From contig UCMS01000014.1 of NCBI GenBank assembly GCA_900473805.1, positions 307,103 through 371,102 on the forward strand: a stretch of DNA of 64,000 nt. The letters are read 5' to 3'. Source of the stretch: Hyphomicrobiales bacterium. GTDB lineage: Bacteria; Pseudomonadota; Alphaproteobacteria; Rhizobiales; Rhizobiaceae. The translations under genes were made by a program, and so were the position numbers. The notes under the pieces are model-generated. The model was not told the origin of the DNA. It was given only the letters and a program-made list of their open reading frames with translations, and did not search any database. Below are positions 9,554-20,709 of this stretch, piece after piece (within the stretch, counting starts at the first letter, position 1; each line of letters opens with the position of its first letter).

Positions 9554-10665
9554 GCGACGCGCCCGAGGGATACCGACTGAAGGCGGTCCGCTTCGAGGAG
9601 CTTCCCGGCTGGGGGCGGGACGATCCGTCGCCTGTGTGGCCCGCAATGGCGGATTGCCTGAAACATCTCCAGAACTCCAAGCCATATCGCAGTGGCGCGC
9701 TCGGTTTGTCCGCCGCCGACCTTATCCCGCTGCTCGAGGCTGCGGGCCGGTTTGTTCCGAAAAGTCCATCTGAAGCTCGCGGGTTTTTCGAAGCCAATTG
9801 CAGGGTGTTTCATATAAGTCCGAAAGAGGGATCGGGTTTGGTGACTGCCTTTTACGAACCCGAGATTGAGGTCAGTGCGCAGCAGGATGAAGTTTATCGA
9901 TATCCCTTCTACGCCCGTCCCGATGATCTGGTCGATGTCACAGATGCAAACCGACCGACCGGAATGGATCCGAGCTATGCTTTTGCGCTGAAAGATGCAG
10001 AGGGGTTGAAGCTCTATCCGGACCGCAAGGCGATCGATTGTGGTTATCTCGAAAATCGCGGACTGGAACTCGCCTGGGCCAAATCCCGCGTCGACGTCTT
10101 CTTCGTCCATGTTCAGGGTGCTGCGCGTCTGCGATATCCGGATGGGCGCATCGCCCGCATCACCTATGCGGCCAAGGCCGGTCACCCGTTCTCTGGCATT
10201 GGGCGACGCCTCATCGAGCTCGGAGAGATCGCAGAGCAGGATATTTCCATGCAGTCGATCCGTGCCTGGCTTGCAGATCACCCGGAGCGTGTCGACGAGA
10301 TCCTTTGGCACAATCGCTCCTATATTTTCTTCCGGGCCGCGGAGGTTGCCGATTTGTCTCGGGGACCCATCGCGGCGGCCAAAGTGCCGCTGATTGCGGG
10401 TCGTTCGCTGGCCGTCGACCGCAACATCCACACATTCGGCTTTCCTTTCTTCGTCCACGCGCCGGGCCTCACGCGACTGGACGCGGGCCACAACTTCAGC
10501 CGGCTCATGCTGGCACTCGACACCGGCTCGGCCATTATCGGTCCGGCAAGAGGTGATATCTTCACGGGATCGGGCTTTGAAGCCGGTGAGATGGCTGGAG
10601 CCGTGCGCAACGCCGCAGACTTCTATATGCTGGTTCCGAAGCAGGCGGCGGAGAGGTTTGTCTGA
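9550..10665 (+). CDS. mltA: Lytic murein transglycosylase A (MltA)
   Basis: MltA cleaves the MurNAc-GlcNAc bond of peptidoglycan, forming 1,6-anhydromuropeptides. The 371-residue product carries the MltA core (about 60-270, including GLVTAFYEPEIEVS and YLENRGLELAWAKSRVDVFFVHVQGAARL) and the C-terminal 3D domain with DTGSAIIGPARGDIFTGSG near 324-342. It overlaps the Tim44-like gene by four bases. Odd feature: the N-terminus (MSDAPEGYRLKAVRFEELPGW) shows no signal peptide or lipobox, and no earlier start in frame supplies one, unlike the lipoprotein MltA of E. coli. How it reaches the periplasm is unclear. Confidence 0.93.
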   Translation: MSDAPEGYRLKAVRFEELPGWGRDDPSPVWPAMADCLKHLQNSKPYRSGALGLSAADLIPLLEAAGRFVPKSPSEARGFFEANCRVFHISPKEGSGLVTAFYEPEIEVSAQQDEVYRYPFYARPDDLVDVTDANRPTGMDPSYAFALKDAEGLKLYPDRKAIDCGYLENRGLELAWAKSRVDVFFVHVQGAARLRYPDGRIARITYAAKAGHPFSGIGRRLIELGEIAEQDISMQSIRAWLADHPERVDEILWHNRSYIFFRAAEVADLSRGPIAAAKVPLIAGRSLAVDRNIHTFGFPFFVHAPGLTRLDAGHNFSRLMLALDTGSAIIGPARGDIFTGSGFEAGEMAGAVRNAADFYMLVPKQAAERFV

Positions 10666-11229
10666 GTGACGGGCGGGACCAAGCTCAATCCGGAGGATCG
10701 AATTCTGTGGGCCAAGGTGGCGCGCTCGACGCGACCCATGCCCGGTCGGATGGAGGATCTCGTCGCCTTTGAGCGGGAATTAGAGCCGATGCCTGAAGAG
10801 CAACCGGCGCCGCTGTCGCGTGCGTCGGTCGGCCAGAATGAAGATGTGCAGTCTTCTGGCTCCAACAAAAACACCTCTGTTCGTCACCACCATCCGCTGG
10901 AAAAACCAGTGAAGCGGAAGCTGTCGCGAGGTCATTTGGCGCTCGAGGCCCGCATCGATCTGCATGGGCTCATCCAGAGTGAAGCTCATGGCATGCTGCT
11001 CGACTTCCTGATCCGTGCGCACGAGCGCGGCCTTCGCCACGTTCTGGTGATCACCGGCAAGGGCAGTTCGCTTGGCAGCGACGGCGCATTGAAGCGTGCG
11101 GTGCCTCTGTGGTTCGCATTGCCGGAGTTCCGCTTCCTGATATCGTCCTATGAACCTGCTGCGCGCCAGCATGGTGGTGAAGGCGCCATGTATGTGCGTC
11201 TGTCGCGCCAGGGGCAGGGCCGGCGATGA
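10666..11229 (+). CDS. Smr/MutS2-domain protein
   Basis: The 187-residue product has a low-complexity charged N-terminal half and a C-terminal Smr domain (about 95-185) with the hallmark ARIDLHGLIQSEA and LVITGKGSSLGSDGAL. Smr domains bind nucleic acid and can nick DNA or cleave RNA; the role of this stand-alone rhizobial form is not known. The GTG at 10666 immediately follows the mltA stop, and the end overlaps the XRE gene by four bases, so it belongs to the Tim44-like-mltA-smr-xre operon. Confidence 0.9.
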   Translation: MTGGTKLNPEDRILWAKVARSTRPMPGRMEDLVAFERELEPMPEEQPAPLSRASVGQNEDVQSSGSNKNTSVRHHHPLEKPVKRKLSRGHLALEARIDLHGLIQSEAHGMLLDFLIRAHERGLRHVLVITGKGSSLGSDGALKRAVPLWFALPEFRFLISSYEPAARQHGGEGAMYVRLSRQGQGRR

Positions 11230-11591
11230 CGCCGTTCGGCCACGCGGTTAGAGAGCTGCGCAAGCGCAAGGGCGTGTCGCAGAAGGAAATGGCCTCTGCA
11301 ATCGGCGTATCTCCCGCCTATCTCTCGGCTCTGGAGCACGGCAAGCGCGGGGTTCCCAATTTCGACTTCCTCCAACGAGTGGCCGGGTACTTCAACATCA
11401 TCTGGGATGAAGCGGAAGAACTCTTCACGGTCGCATCCGTTTCGCACCCGCGCGTAGTCGTCGATACATCAGGCATGCCTCCAGAATACACCGCCTTTGC
11501 CAACGATCTTGCCCGGGTGATTCGCCACCTGCCGCCAGACATGCTAAGAAATCTGCAGGATATTGTTGATGGTGCCAAAAAACGGCCGTGA
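11226..11591 (+). CDS. XRE-family helix-turn-helix transcriptional regulator
   Basis: The 121-residue protein has an N-terminal Cro/CI-type helix-turn-helix (about 7-62, with VSQKEMASAIGVSPAYLSALEHGKRG) followed by a short conserved tail ending in PPDMLRNLQDIVDGAKK. It probably binds DNA as a dimer; the targets are not evident. It overlaps the Smr gene by four bases and is last in the operon. It lies 140 bases before gyrB, whose promoter must be in that gap. Confidence 0.9.
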   Translation: MTPFGHAVRELRKRKGVSQKEMASAIGVSPAYLSALEHGKRGVPNFDFLQRVAGYFNIIWDEAEELFTVASVSHPRVVVDTSGMPPEYTAFANDLARVIRHLPPDMLRNLQDIVDGAKKRP

Positions 11592-11716
11592 ACGGGTCCG
11601 ATTCCCCGCGCTATCCACGGGAAACGACGCTCTCGCCTTTGGAACTCCTGCCAAAACCCCTATAGTCGAGGCGCTTGAAGCCGCTGATTCGGTTCAGCGG
11701 AACCTTTGAGAAATGA

Positions 11717-14167
<2,451 letters not shown>

Positions 14168-14191
14168 GGCAATTGAGAAGCTGAAAATGAC

Positions 14192-14224
14192 AATGGCCGC
14201 GTCACAAGACGCGGCCATTTCTTT
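14192..14224 (+). terminator. Intrinsic terminator after gyrB
   Basis: AATGGCCGCGTC / GACGCGGCCATT form a perfect 12-base stem with a four-base loop (ACAA), followed by TTCTTT. It lies 24 bases after the gyrB stop. Confidence 0.88.
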
Positions 14225-14240
14225 AAGAGGCGATTTAAGT

Positions 14241-14280
14241 CCGGTCATGGTTAACGTGATTCACGTGAAACCATGACCGG
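14241..14280. promoter_or_regulatory. 40-base palindrome with parS-like ParB site 2 at its centre
   Basis: Outer arms CCGGTCATGGTT (14241-14252) and AACCATGACCGG (14269-14280) are exact inverted repeats. The centre, TGATTCACGTGAAACC (14257-14272), matches the parS consensus at 14 of 16 positions and shares the same A at position 3 as the aroE site. It lies between the gyrB terminator and the 3' end of the nitroreductase gene, about 10.3 kb from the putative origin. It may also act as a hairpin for minus-strand transcripts, but no T tract follows. Confidence 0.6.
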
Positions 14281-14286
14281 CAGCAA

Positions 14287-14877
14287 TTAGAAATGACCTT
14301 CGAATGCCACTTCGGCCAGCGGCTTGCGGTCGTTCGGCGTTTCGCGCGAGCGCAGACTCTCGGGCAGGGCGTCTTTGTCGCCAGGTTTGCCGATCGCAAC
14401 AACCGCATTGATGTGGAACCCTTCCGGTGCTCCAAGCTCCGCCAGCGCGCGATCGAAGCTGAAGCCGGTCATGGCATGAGCGAAGTAGCCGGATTTGATC
14501 GCCTGCAGCGAGAGGAGACCCCAGGCCGCGCCCGCATCAAAGCTGTGGCTGCGATAGGACTTCGGCTCCGAACCATCGGCCGGGCGGCTCAGCGTGTCCG
14601 AAAAGATAAAGACGAGAGCCGAGGCGTTCTTCGCCCAACCCTGGTTGAACTCGATGAGGATGTCGAGAAACTTGTCGAACTGGGCAGTTCCCTTGAGCGC
14701 ATAAACGAAACGCCAAGGCTGATAATTGAACGCGGACGGCGCCCAATGAGCGGCGTCGAGGATCGTCAGCAGATCCTCCTTCGGCATGGTGTCGCCGTCG
14801 AAAGCGCGGGGAGACCAGCGATCGAGAAAGATCGGATCGACATTGTATTCGGATGTGCGGTGGTTGCTGGAGGTCAT
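14287..14877 (-). CDS. Nitroreductase-family flavoprotein
   Basis: The 196-residue protein belongs to the FMN-dependent nitroreductase fold: it has the N-terminal FLDRWSPRAFDGDTMPKEDLLTILDAAHWAPSAFNYQPWRFVYA block and a C-terminal GFSFDRALAELGAPEGFHINAVVAIGKPG. Members reduce nitro compounds, quinones or enones with NAD(P)H; the physiological substrate cannot be read from sequence. It is convergent with gyrB. Its start (ATG at 14877, with GGAAC just upstream) faces phaZ across 276 bases that hold no gene. Confidence 0.88.
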   Translation of the reverse strand: MTSSNHRTSEYNVDPIFLDRWSPRAFDGDTMPKEDLLTILDAAHWAPSAFNYQPWRFVYALKGTAQFDKFLDILIEFNQGWAKNASALVFIFSDTLSRPADGSEPKSYRSHSFDAGAAWGLLSLQAIKSGYFAHAMTGFSFDRALAELGAPEGFHINAVVAIGKPGDKDALPESLRSRETPNDRKPLAEVAFEGHF

Positions 14878-15153
14878 GGTGTTCCTTCACTCGTGTCTTG
14901 GGATGACGATGGGAACAAACATCAATTCGTAAGACCCGGAAAGGCCACATCCTGCAAATTCCGTTGAACACTGTGGTCTCGATGATGCGCATGACGGGAA
15001 GGGAACCTTAAACCTCTTGACGCATCATACGATCCAGAGGGCTGAAATGCGCTGCGAAAAGAGGAGAAATCCGGGCTTTTGCATTGCACAAAGTCTGTTA
15101 GTGTAGCGAATGAACGCGGATCTCAGGCGGTCCGGGACAAAGGTACAGAACCC

Positions 15154-16437
15154 ATGTTCTATCAGCTCTACGAACTCAATCATGCTTTCATGGCCCCGTT
15201 TCGGGCCACCGCCGATGCGATGAACCTTGCCTGGCGCAACCCCCTGAATCCCTGGTCGCATACAGCACTCGGACGGTCGTTCTCCGCGGGATTTGAAGTG
15301 TTCGAACGCGTCACACGCCGCTATGGCAAGCCCGCCTTCGGCCTTCCGACGACGACGGTTGCCGGCGAAAGCGTGTCGGTCGAAGAAGAAATCGTCTGGC
15401 GCAAACCCTTCTGCGATCTGATCCATTTCAAGCGCCATCTCCCGGCAGGCGCAGACAAGGGTCCGCGGATCCTGATCGTGGCGCCGATGTCAGGTCACTA
15501 TGCCACCTTGCTCCGCGGCACCGTGGAAGCCCTGATTCAGAGCGCCGACGTCTACATCACCGACTGGATTGATGCCCGCATGGTGCCGGTGACCGAGGGC
15601 GACTTCGACCTCGACGATTACATCGATTATGTCATCGACATTCTCCATCACCTGGGTCCGGATACCCATGTGGTCGCTGTCTGTCAGCCCTCGGTTCCGG
15701 TTCTTGCCGCCGTTGCGGTGATGGAAGGGGACCAGGACAGCTGTGCACCTTCCTCAATGACCCTGATGGGCGGACCGATCGACACCCGCATCAACCCGAC
15801 CGCGGTCAACCAGTTGGCGCAGGACAAGCCGCTCGAATGGTTCCGTGACAACGTCATCATGCAGGTGCCGTGGCCGCAGCCCGGTTTCATGCGAAACGTC
15901 TATCCGGGCTTCCTGCAGCTCTCGGGCTTCATGTCGATGAACCTCGACCGGCACATGATCGCCCACAAGGACTTCTACATGCACCTCGTCAAGAACGACG
16001 GGGATTCGGCCGAGAAGCACCGCGACTTCTACGATGAATATCTGGCCGTCATGGACCTGACGGCGGAGTTCTATCTGCAGACCGTCGACACCGTCTTCAT
16101 CAAGCACTCCCTGCCCAAGGGTGAAATGATGCACCGCTCGAAGCGAGTGGATACCACCGCCATTCGCAACGTGGCGCTGCTGACTGTCGAAGGTGAAAAC
16201 GACGACATCTCCGGCGTCGGTCAGACGAAGGCGGCGCAGACCATCTGCACGAATATCCCCGACCATATGCGCCTCCATTACATGCAGCCCGATGTCGGTC
16301 ACTACGGGGTCTTTAACGGCTCGCGTTTCCGTCGCGAAATCGCGCCGCGGATCATCCAGTTCGCCCAGACCCACGGCAAGAAGGCCAAGGCAACAACGCC
16401 GGTCAAGCGCGTCATCAAGGGTGGCAAGTCCCTCTGA
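15154..16437 (+). CDS. phaZ: Intracellular polyhydroxybutyrate depolymerase
   Basis: PhaZ mobilises stored polyhydroxybutyrate. The 427-residue protein is an alpha/beta hydrolase of the intracellular depolymerase type: MFYQLYELNHAFMAPFRATAD at the N-terminus, RILIVAPMSGHYATLLRGTVEAL at 105-127, and VVAVCQPS at 173-180, where Cys177 replaces the usual serine nucleophile, as known for this family. It has no signal peptide, consistent with cytoplasmic granules. ATG at 15154 is chosen; an upstream extension from 15079 is not family-like. A hairpin terminator follows, then a DUF2852 gene. Confidence 0.95.
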   Translation: MFYQLYELNHAFMAPFRATADAMNLAWRNPLNPWSHTALGRSFSAGFEVFERVTRRYGKPAFGLPTTTVAGESVSVEEEIVWRKPFCDLIHFKRHLPAGADKGPRILIVAPMSGHYATLLRGTVEALIQSADVYITDWIDARMVPVTEGDFDLDDYIDYVIDILHHLGPDTHVVAVCQPSVPVLAAVAVMEGDQDSCAPSSMTLMGGPIDTRINPTAVNQLAQDKPLEWFRDNVIMQVPWPQPGFMRNVYPGFLQLSGFMSMNLDRHMIAHKDFYMHLVKNDGDSAEKHRDFYDEYLAVMDLTAEFYLQTVDTVFIKHSLPKGEMMHRSKRVDTTAIRNVALLTVEGENDDISGVGQTKAAQTICTNIPDHMRLHYMQPDVGHYGVFNGSRFRREIAPRIIQFAQTHGKKAKATTPVKRVIKGGKSL

Positions 16438-16458
16438 CATTTTCGTCATTCCGAATTT

Positions 16459-16503
16459 AAGAAGCGGATTCAATCGGTTCTCCGATTGGGTCCGCTTCTT
16501 TCT
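16459..16503 (+). terminator. Intrinsic terminator after phaZ
   Basis: AAGAAGCGGA and TCCGCTTCTT form an outer stem enclosing an inner CAATCGG / CCGATTG hairpin, followed by TTTCTT. It starts 22 bases after the phaZ stop. Confidence 0.8.
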
Positions 16504-16577
16504 TGAAGGGCAGGCCGCCATTTCCCACATCGAAACCATCGGAGGGCATTCCGCCCTTCGCGTGAACGAGGTTATCG

Positions 16578-17012
16578 ATGATGAACCAGTCAGCACTGCT
16601 TCGGCCGGATTGGACTCCGGCAACCGTCGCCCTGATGGTGCTCGGCTTTGTGGTCTTCTGGCCGCTCGGTCTGGCCATGCTCGCCTACATCCTGTTTGGC
16701 GAGAAGTTTCAGAACTTCAAGCGGGAAGCCAATCGCAAGGCGGACACTGCCTTTGCCTGGTGCCGCACCAACACCTACAGCGCCTCCGCGTCGACCGGCA
16801 ATGTCGCCTTCGATGATTGGCGCAAGGCCGAACTCGAGCGTCTCGATGAAGAGCGCCGCCGTCTCGACGAGATGCGCGCCGAATTCGACACCTATGCCCG
16901 CGAACTGCGCCGGGCAAAGGATCAGGAAGAGTTCGACCGCTTTATGCGCGATCGTCAGCAGGTCAAGCCGGCAGGCGAGGGTGGTTCGGCTCAGGGTTTC
17001 ACCGGCAACTGA
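16578..17012 (+). CDS. DUF2852 membrane protein
   Basis: The function is unknown. The 144-residue protein has one strong hydrophobic segment (about 15-41, VALMVLGFVVFWPLGLAMLAYILFG), then a basic stretch, a S/A-rich linker, and a charged probable coiled coil (about 80-125, LERLDEERRRLDEMRAEFDTYARELRRAKDQEEFDRFM). The predicted topology is a single membrane anchor with a cytoplasmic coiled coil. It resembles the DUF2852 proteins found beside phaZ in rhizobia. Terminators on both sides suggest it is transcribed alone. Confidence 0.85.
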   Translation: MMNQSALLRPDWTPATVALMVLGFVVFWPLGLAMLAYILFGEKFQNFKREANRKADTAFAWCRTNTYSASASTGNVAFDDWRKAELERLDEERRRLDEMRAEFDTYARELRRAKDQEEFDRFMRDRQQVKPAGEGGSAQGFTGN

Positions 17013-17038
17013 TCCGGCACATAGGTCTGAAAAGACGA

Positions 17039-17066
17039 GGTCGGCGCCATCGCGCCGACCTTTTTT
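17039..17066 (+). terminator. Intrinsic terminator after the DUF2852 gene
   Basis: GGTCGGCGC / GCGCCGACC form a nine-base perfect stem with loop CATC, followed by six T residues. Confidence 0.93.
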
Positions 17067-17105
17067 GTTGCTGTACAAGACCCAGAATCGGCTAGAACAC
17101 GAATC

Positions 17106-17864
17106 ATGTTCCCCCTGCTGAAAAAGCTGACACCGCAGAGAGCACCGGCGATCCAGCTGGAGCGGGCGATCGCCGTTGACGGCAGGTCCATCCCGCTCAC
17201 CATCCGCAAGAACAGCCGCGCGACACGCATCACCCTCAGGATCGAGCCCGGCGGACGCGCGCTGAAAATGACCATTCCACCGGGACTGCGCGAACGCGAT
17301 ATCGACGACTTCCTCGACCGGCACCAGGGCTGGCTCAGCACCAAGCTCAAGCGCCAGAAGAGCGCAGGAAGCATCGAGGATGGCGGTGAGATTCTCGTCC
17401 GGGGCGTCCCGCACCGCATCGTGCATACGGGACAGCTCCGCGGCCTGACCCAGTCGATCGACAGCGAGATCGGCCACGTCCTGAGCGTCAGCGGTCTTGA
17501 AGATCACCTGCCGAGGCGCGTTGCCGACTTCCTGAAGAAGGAAGCGCGTCGCGATCTGGAGCGGCTCGTGACACTGCATGCCGGAAATGTCGGCAAGCCG
17601 GTGAAGAGTATGACCTTGAAGGACACACGCAGCCGCTGGGGATCCTGTTCCTGGGACGGTAAGCTGAGTTTTTCCTGGCGCATCGTCATGGCACCGCCGC
17701 TCGTCATCGATTATCTCGCAGCCCATGAAGTTGCCCATCTGCGCGAGATGAACCATGGTCCGGCCTTCTGGGCACTCTGCGGTAAGCTCTGCCCTCAGAT
17801 GGATGAGGCCAAGGCCTGGCTGAAGCGCCACGGTTCGGCGCTGCATGCCATCGACTTCGACTGA
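17106..17864 (+). CDS. YgjP-like (M48 / DUF45) zinc metalloprotease
   Basis: The 252-residue protein has the C-terminal metalloprotease domain with DTRSRWGSCSWDGKLSFSWR (173-192) and the zinc motif HEVAH at 207-211, plus His217 as a probable third ligand. The N-terminal half carries the strand-rich DUF45 region (IPLTIRKNSRATRITLRIEPGG). Family members are linked to YgjP and to the SprT-like fold; the substrate is unknown. ATG at 17106 follows the terminator of the preceding gene. It lies 73 bases before trpF on the same strand and may share a transcript with it. Confidence 0.88.
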   Translation: MFPLLKKLTPQRAPAIQLERAIAVDGRSIPLTIRKNSRATRITLRIEPGGRALKMTIPPGLRERDIDDFLDRHQGWLSTKLKRQKSAGSIEDGGEILVRGVPHRIVHTGQLRGLTQSIDSEIGHVLSVSGLEDHLPRRVADFLKKEARRDLERLVTLHAGNVGKPVKSMTLKDTRSRWGSCSWDGKLSFSWRIVMAPPLVIDYLAAHEVAHLREMNHGPAFWALCGKLCPQMDEAKAWLKRHGSALHAIDFD

Positions 17865-17937
17865 GCAACCCTGAGACCTTTCAGCCTTTGTCGCAAATTG
17901 GCTCGACTCTTTTTTGATTTCGTGCGACTTCGCTGCC

Positions 17938-18612
17938 ATGAGACCCGATATCAAGATCTGCGGACTGAAGACGCCGGAGGCGGTCGATCGTGCGGCTGAC
18001 CGCGGCGCGAGCCATATCGGCTTTATCTTCTTCGAGAAGAGCCCGCGCAACATCGAGCCCGACATTGCAGGTACGCTTGCCGATCGCGTTCGCGGCCAGG
18101 TGAAAAGCGTTGCGGTGACTGTCGATGCCGACAACGACGATCTCGACGAGATCATTGCCTTGATGCGCCCGGATATCTTGCAGTTCCATGGTCATGAAAG
18201 CCCGGAACGCCTTTTGACCGTCAAGGCGGTCACCGGTCTGCCGATCATGAAGGCATTTTCCATCCGCGATGCCGATGACCTGAAGCGGATCGAGCCCTAT
18301 ATCGGGATTGCCGATCGTTTTCTGTTCGATGCCAAGCCGCCGGTTGGATCGCACCTGCCGGGCGGGAACGGCGTCACCTTCGATTGGCGTCTCCTGCGGT
18401 CGCTTGACGACAGCGTCGATTACATGCTTTCCGGAGGTCTCAACGAGGCCAACATCGCAGAAGCTCTGCGGGAGACCGGGGCGCGGGCGATCGATATCTC
18501 ATCCGGCGTGGAATCCGCCCCGGGCGTCAAGGATCTTCGAATGATGGACGAGTTTTTTGCGGCCGTTGCCGAGGCAAGTCGTGCACAGCCGGTTTCAGGG
18601 AGTGTCAAGTGA
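17938..18612 (+). CDS. trpF: Phosphoribosylanthranilate isomerase
   Basis: TrpF isomerises N-(5-phosphoribosyl)anthranilate to the enol-carboxyphenylamino ribulotide in tryptophan synthesis. The 224-residue TIM-barrel protein begins [15 protein letters not shown], with the catalytic cysteine in KICGLK, and has LQFHGHE in the middle and [14 protein letters not shown] at the phosphate-binding end. The ATG at 17938 is preferred over a TTG eight codons upstream. Its stop overlaps the trpB GTG by four bases. trpF-trpB-trpA without trpE, D or C is the split arrangement usual in rhizobia. Confidence 0.95.
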   Translation: MRPDIKICGLKTPEAVDRAADRGASHIGFIFFEKSPRNIEPDIAGTLADRVRGQVKSVAVTVDADNDDLDEIIALMRPDILQFHGHESPERLLTVKAVTGLPIMKAFSIRDADDLKRIEPYIGIADRFLFDAKPPVGSHLPGGNGVTFDWRLLRSLDDSVDYMLSGGLNEANIAEALRETGARAIDISSGVESAPGVKDLRMMDEFFAAVAEASRAQPVSGSVK

Positions 18613-19829
18613 ACCAGTCACCGAAACCCAATTCCTTCCGTGAAGGTCCCGACGAAGACGGCCGTTTCGGCATCTTCGGTGGTCGCTTCGTTGCCGAAAC
18701 GCTGATGCCGCTAATCCTCGATCTGCAGGCGGAATGGGAAAAGGCAAAGACGGATCCGGAATTCCAGGCGGAGCTGGCGCATCTCAACACCCATTACACC
18801 GGTCGCCCGAGCCCGCTTTATTTCGCCGAGCGGCTGACGGCGGAACTCGGTGGCGCGAAGATCTACTTCAAGCGCGACGAGCTGAACCACACCGGTTCGC
18901 ACAAGATCAACAACTGCCTTGGCCAGATCCTGCTCGCCAAGCGCATGGGCAAGACCCGCATCATCGCAGAAACGGGTGCGGGCCAGCACGGCGTCGCCTC
19001 GGCCACGGTTGCGGCCCGCTTCGGCATTCCCTGCGTCGTCTATATGGGCGCAACCGACGTCGAGCGCCAGGCGCCGAACGTTTTCCGCATGAAGCTTCTC
19101 GGTGCCGAAGTGAAGCCGGTCACCGCCGGCCATGGCACGCTGAAGGATGCCATGAACGAGGCGCTGCGTGACTGGGTCACCAATGTCGACGACACCTATT
19201 ACATGATCGGCACCGCTGCCGGCCCGCACCCCTATCCGGAAATGGTCCGCGAGTTCCAGTCTGTCATCGGCCGCGAGACCCGCGAGCAGATGCTCGCTGC
19301 CGAAGGCCGCCTGCCGGACATGCTGGTTGCCGCCGTCGGCGGCGGTTCGAACGCGATCGGTCTCTTCCATCCCTTCCTGGATGACGAGAGCGTGCGGATC
19401 GTTGGCGTCGAAGCCGGTGGCAAGGGTCTCGAAGGCGAGGAGCATTGCGCTTCGCTGACCGCCGGCACGCCGGGCGTCCTGCATGGCAACCGCACCTATC
19501 TGCTGCAGGATGGCGACGGCCAGATCAAGGAAGGTCACTCGATCTCGGCTGGTCTCGACTATCCCGGCATCGGCCCGGAGCACTCTTGGCTGAAGGACAT
19601 GGGCCGCGTCGAATATGTCCCGATCAAGGACGATGAGGCGCTCGAAGCCTTCCAGCTCCTGACGCGCACCGAAGGCATCATCCCGGCGCTCGAGCCGAGC
19701 CACGCGCTCGCCGAAGTCATCAAGCGCGCGCCGAAGATGCACAAGGACCAGATCATCGTGATGAACCTCTGCGGCCGCGGCGACAAGGACATCTTCACTG
19801 TCGGCAAGATTCTCGGTATGGGGCTCTGA
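18609..19829 (+). CDS. trpB: Tryptophan synthase beta chain
   Basis: TrpB joins indole to serine with pyridoxal phosphate to make tryptophan. The 406-residue product shows [13 protein letters not shown] near 22-36, the lysine that binds PLP in [10 protein letters not shown] (Lys99), and the glycine-rich phosphate loop VGGGSNAIG. The start is GTG at 18609, overlapping the trpF stop as GTGA. It is followed after two bases by trpA, so the complex subunits are translated together. Confidence 0.98.
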   Translation: MNQSPKPNSFREGPDEDGRFGIFGGRFVAETLMPLILDLQAEWEKAKTDPEFQAELAHLNTHYTGRPSPLYFAERLTAELGGAKIYFKRDELNHTGSHKINNCLGQILLAKRMGKTRIIAETGAGQHGVASATVAARFGIPCVVYMGATDVERQAPNVFRMKLLGAEVKPVTAGHGTLKDAMNEALRDWVTNVDDTYYMIGTAAGPHPYPEMVREFQSVIGRETREQMLAAEGRLPDMLVAAVGGGSNAIGLFHPFLDDESVRIVGVEAGGKGLEGEEHCASLTAGTPGVLHGNRTYLLQDGDGQIKEGHSISAGLDYPGIGPEHSWLKDMGRVEYVPIKDDEALEAFQLLTRTEGIIPALEPSHALAEVIKRAPKMHKDQIIVMNLCGRGDKDIFTVGKILGMGL

Positions 19830-19831
19830 TC

Positions 19832-20671
19832 ATGACTGCGCGTATGGACCAACGTTTTGCTGCCCTGAAGGCAGAAGGCCGCCCGGCTCTCGTCACCTAT
19901 TTCATGGGTGGCGATCCGGACTACGAGACGTCGCTTGCGATCATGAAGGCCCTGCCGGAAGCCGGCGCCGACGTCATCGAACTCGGCATGCCCTTCTCGG
20001 ATCCGATGGCCGACGGCCCGGCAATCCAGCTTGCCGGTCAGCGGGCTTTGAAGGCCGGCCAGACCCTCGTGCGCACGCTCGATCTGGCCCGTGAATTCCG
20101 CAAGACGGACAACGAAACGCCGATCGTCATGATGGGCTATTACAATCCGATCTACGTTTATGGCGTCGAACGCTTTCTCGATGATGCATTGGCTGCCGGC
20201 ATAGATGGCCTGATCGTCGTCGATCTGCCGCCGGAAATGGATGACGAGCTCTGTATCCCGGCCCGCAGCCGCGATATCAACTTCATCCGTCTGGCGACCC
20301 CGACCACCAACGACAAGCGTCTCCCGACCGTTCTCAAGAATACTTCGGGCTTTGTCTATTATGTCTCTATGAACGGCATCACCGGTTCGTCGCTGCCGGA
20401 TCCTTCACGCGTTGCCGGCGCTGTCCAGCGCATCAAGGCCCATACGGACCTGCCGATCTGCGTCGGCTTCGGCGTCAAGACCGCTGAACATGCCCGACTG
20501 ATCGGCGCCAATGCCGATGGCGTCGTGGTCGGAACCGCGATCGTCAACCAGGTCGCCACCAATCTCACAGCCGATGGTAAGGCGACGGCGGATACGGTTC
20601 AGGCCGTTGCCACGCTGGTGCGCGGACTGGCAAGCGGCGTGCGTTCTGCGCGCCTTGCTGCTGCCGAATAA
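19832..20671 (+). CDS. trpA: Tryptophan synthase alpha chain
   Basis: TrpA splits indole-3-glycerol phosphate and passes indole through a tunnel to TrpB. The 279-residue TIM barrel has the catalytic residues Glu50 and Asp61 in [19 protein letters not shown], then YYNPIYVYG, and the phosphate-binding [10 protein letters not shown]. It lies two bases after trpB and 38 bases before accD. The downstream genes accD and folC continue on the same strand. Confidence 0.98.
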   Translation: MTARMDQRFAALKAEGRPALVTYFMGGDPDYETSLAIMKALPEAGADVIELGMPFSDPMADGPAIQLAGQRALKAGQTLVRTLDLAREFRKTDNETPIVMMGYYNPIYVYGVERFLDDALAAGIDGLIVVDLPPEMDDELCIPARSRDINFIRLATPTTNDKRLPTVLKNTSGFVYYVSMNGITGSSLPDPSRVAGAVQRIKAHTDLPICVGFGVKTAEHARLIGANADGVVVGTAIVNQVATNLTADGKATADTVQAVATLVRGLASGVRSARLAAAE

Positions 20672-20709
20672 GCACCCCATATGGGCTTCAAACATCAGGA
20701 GTAAGCCGC

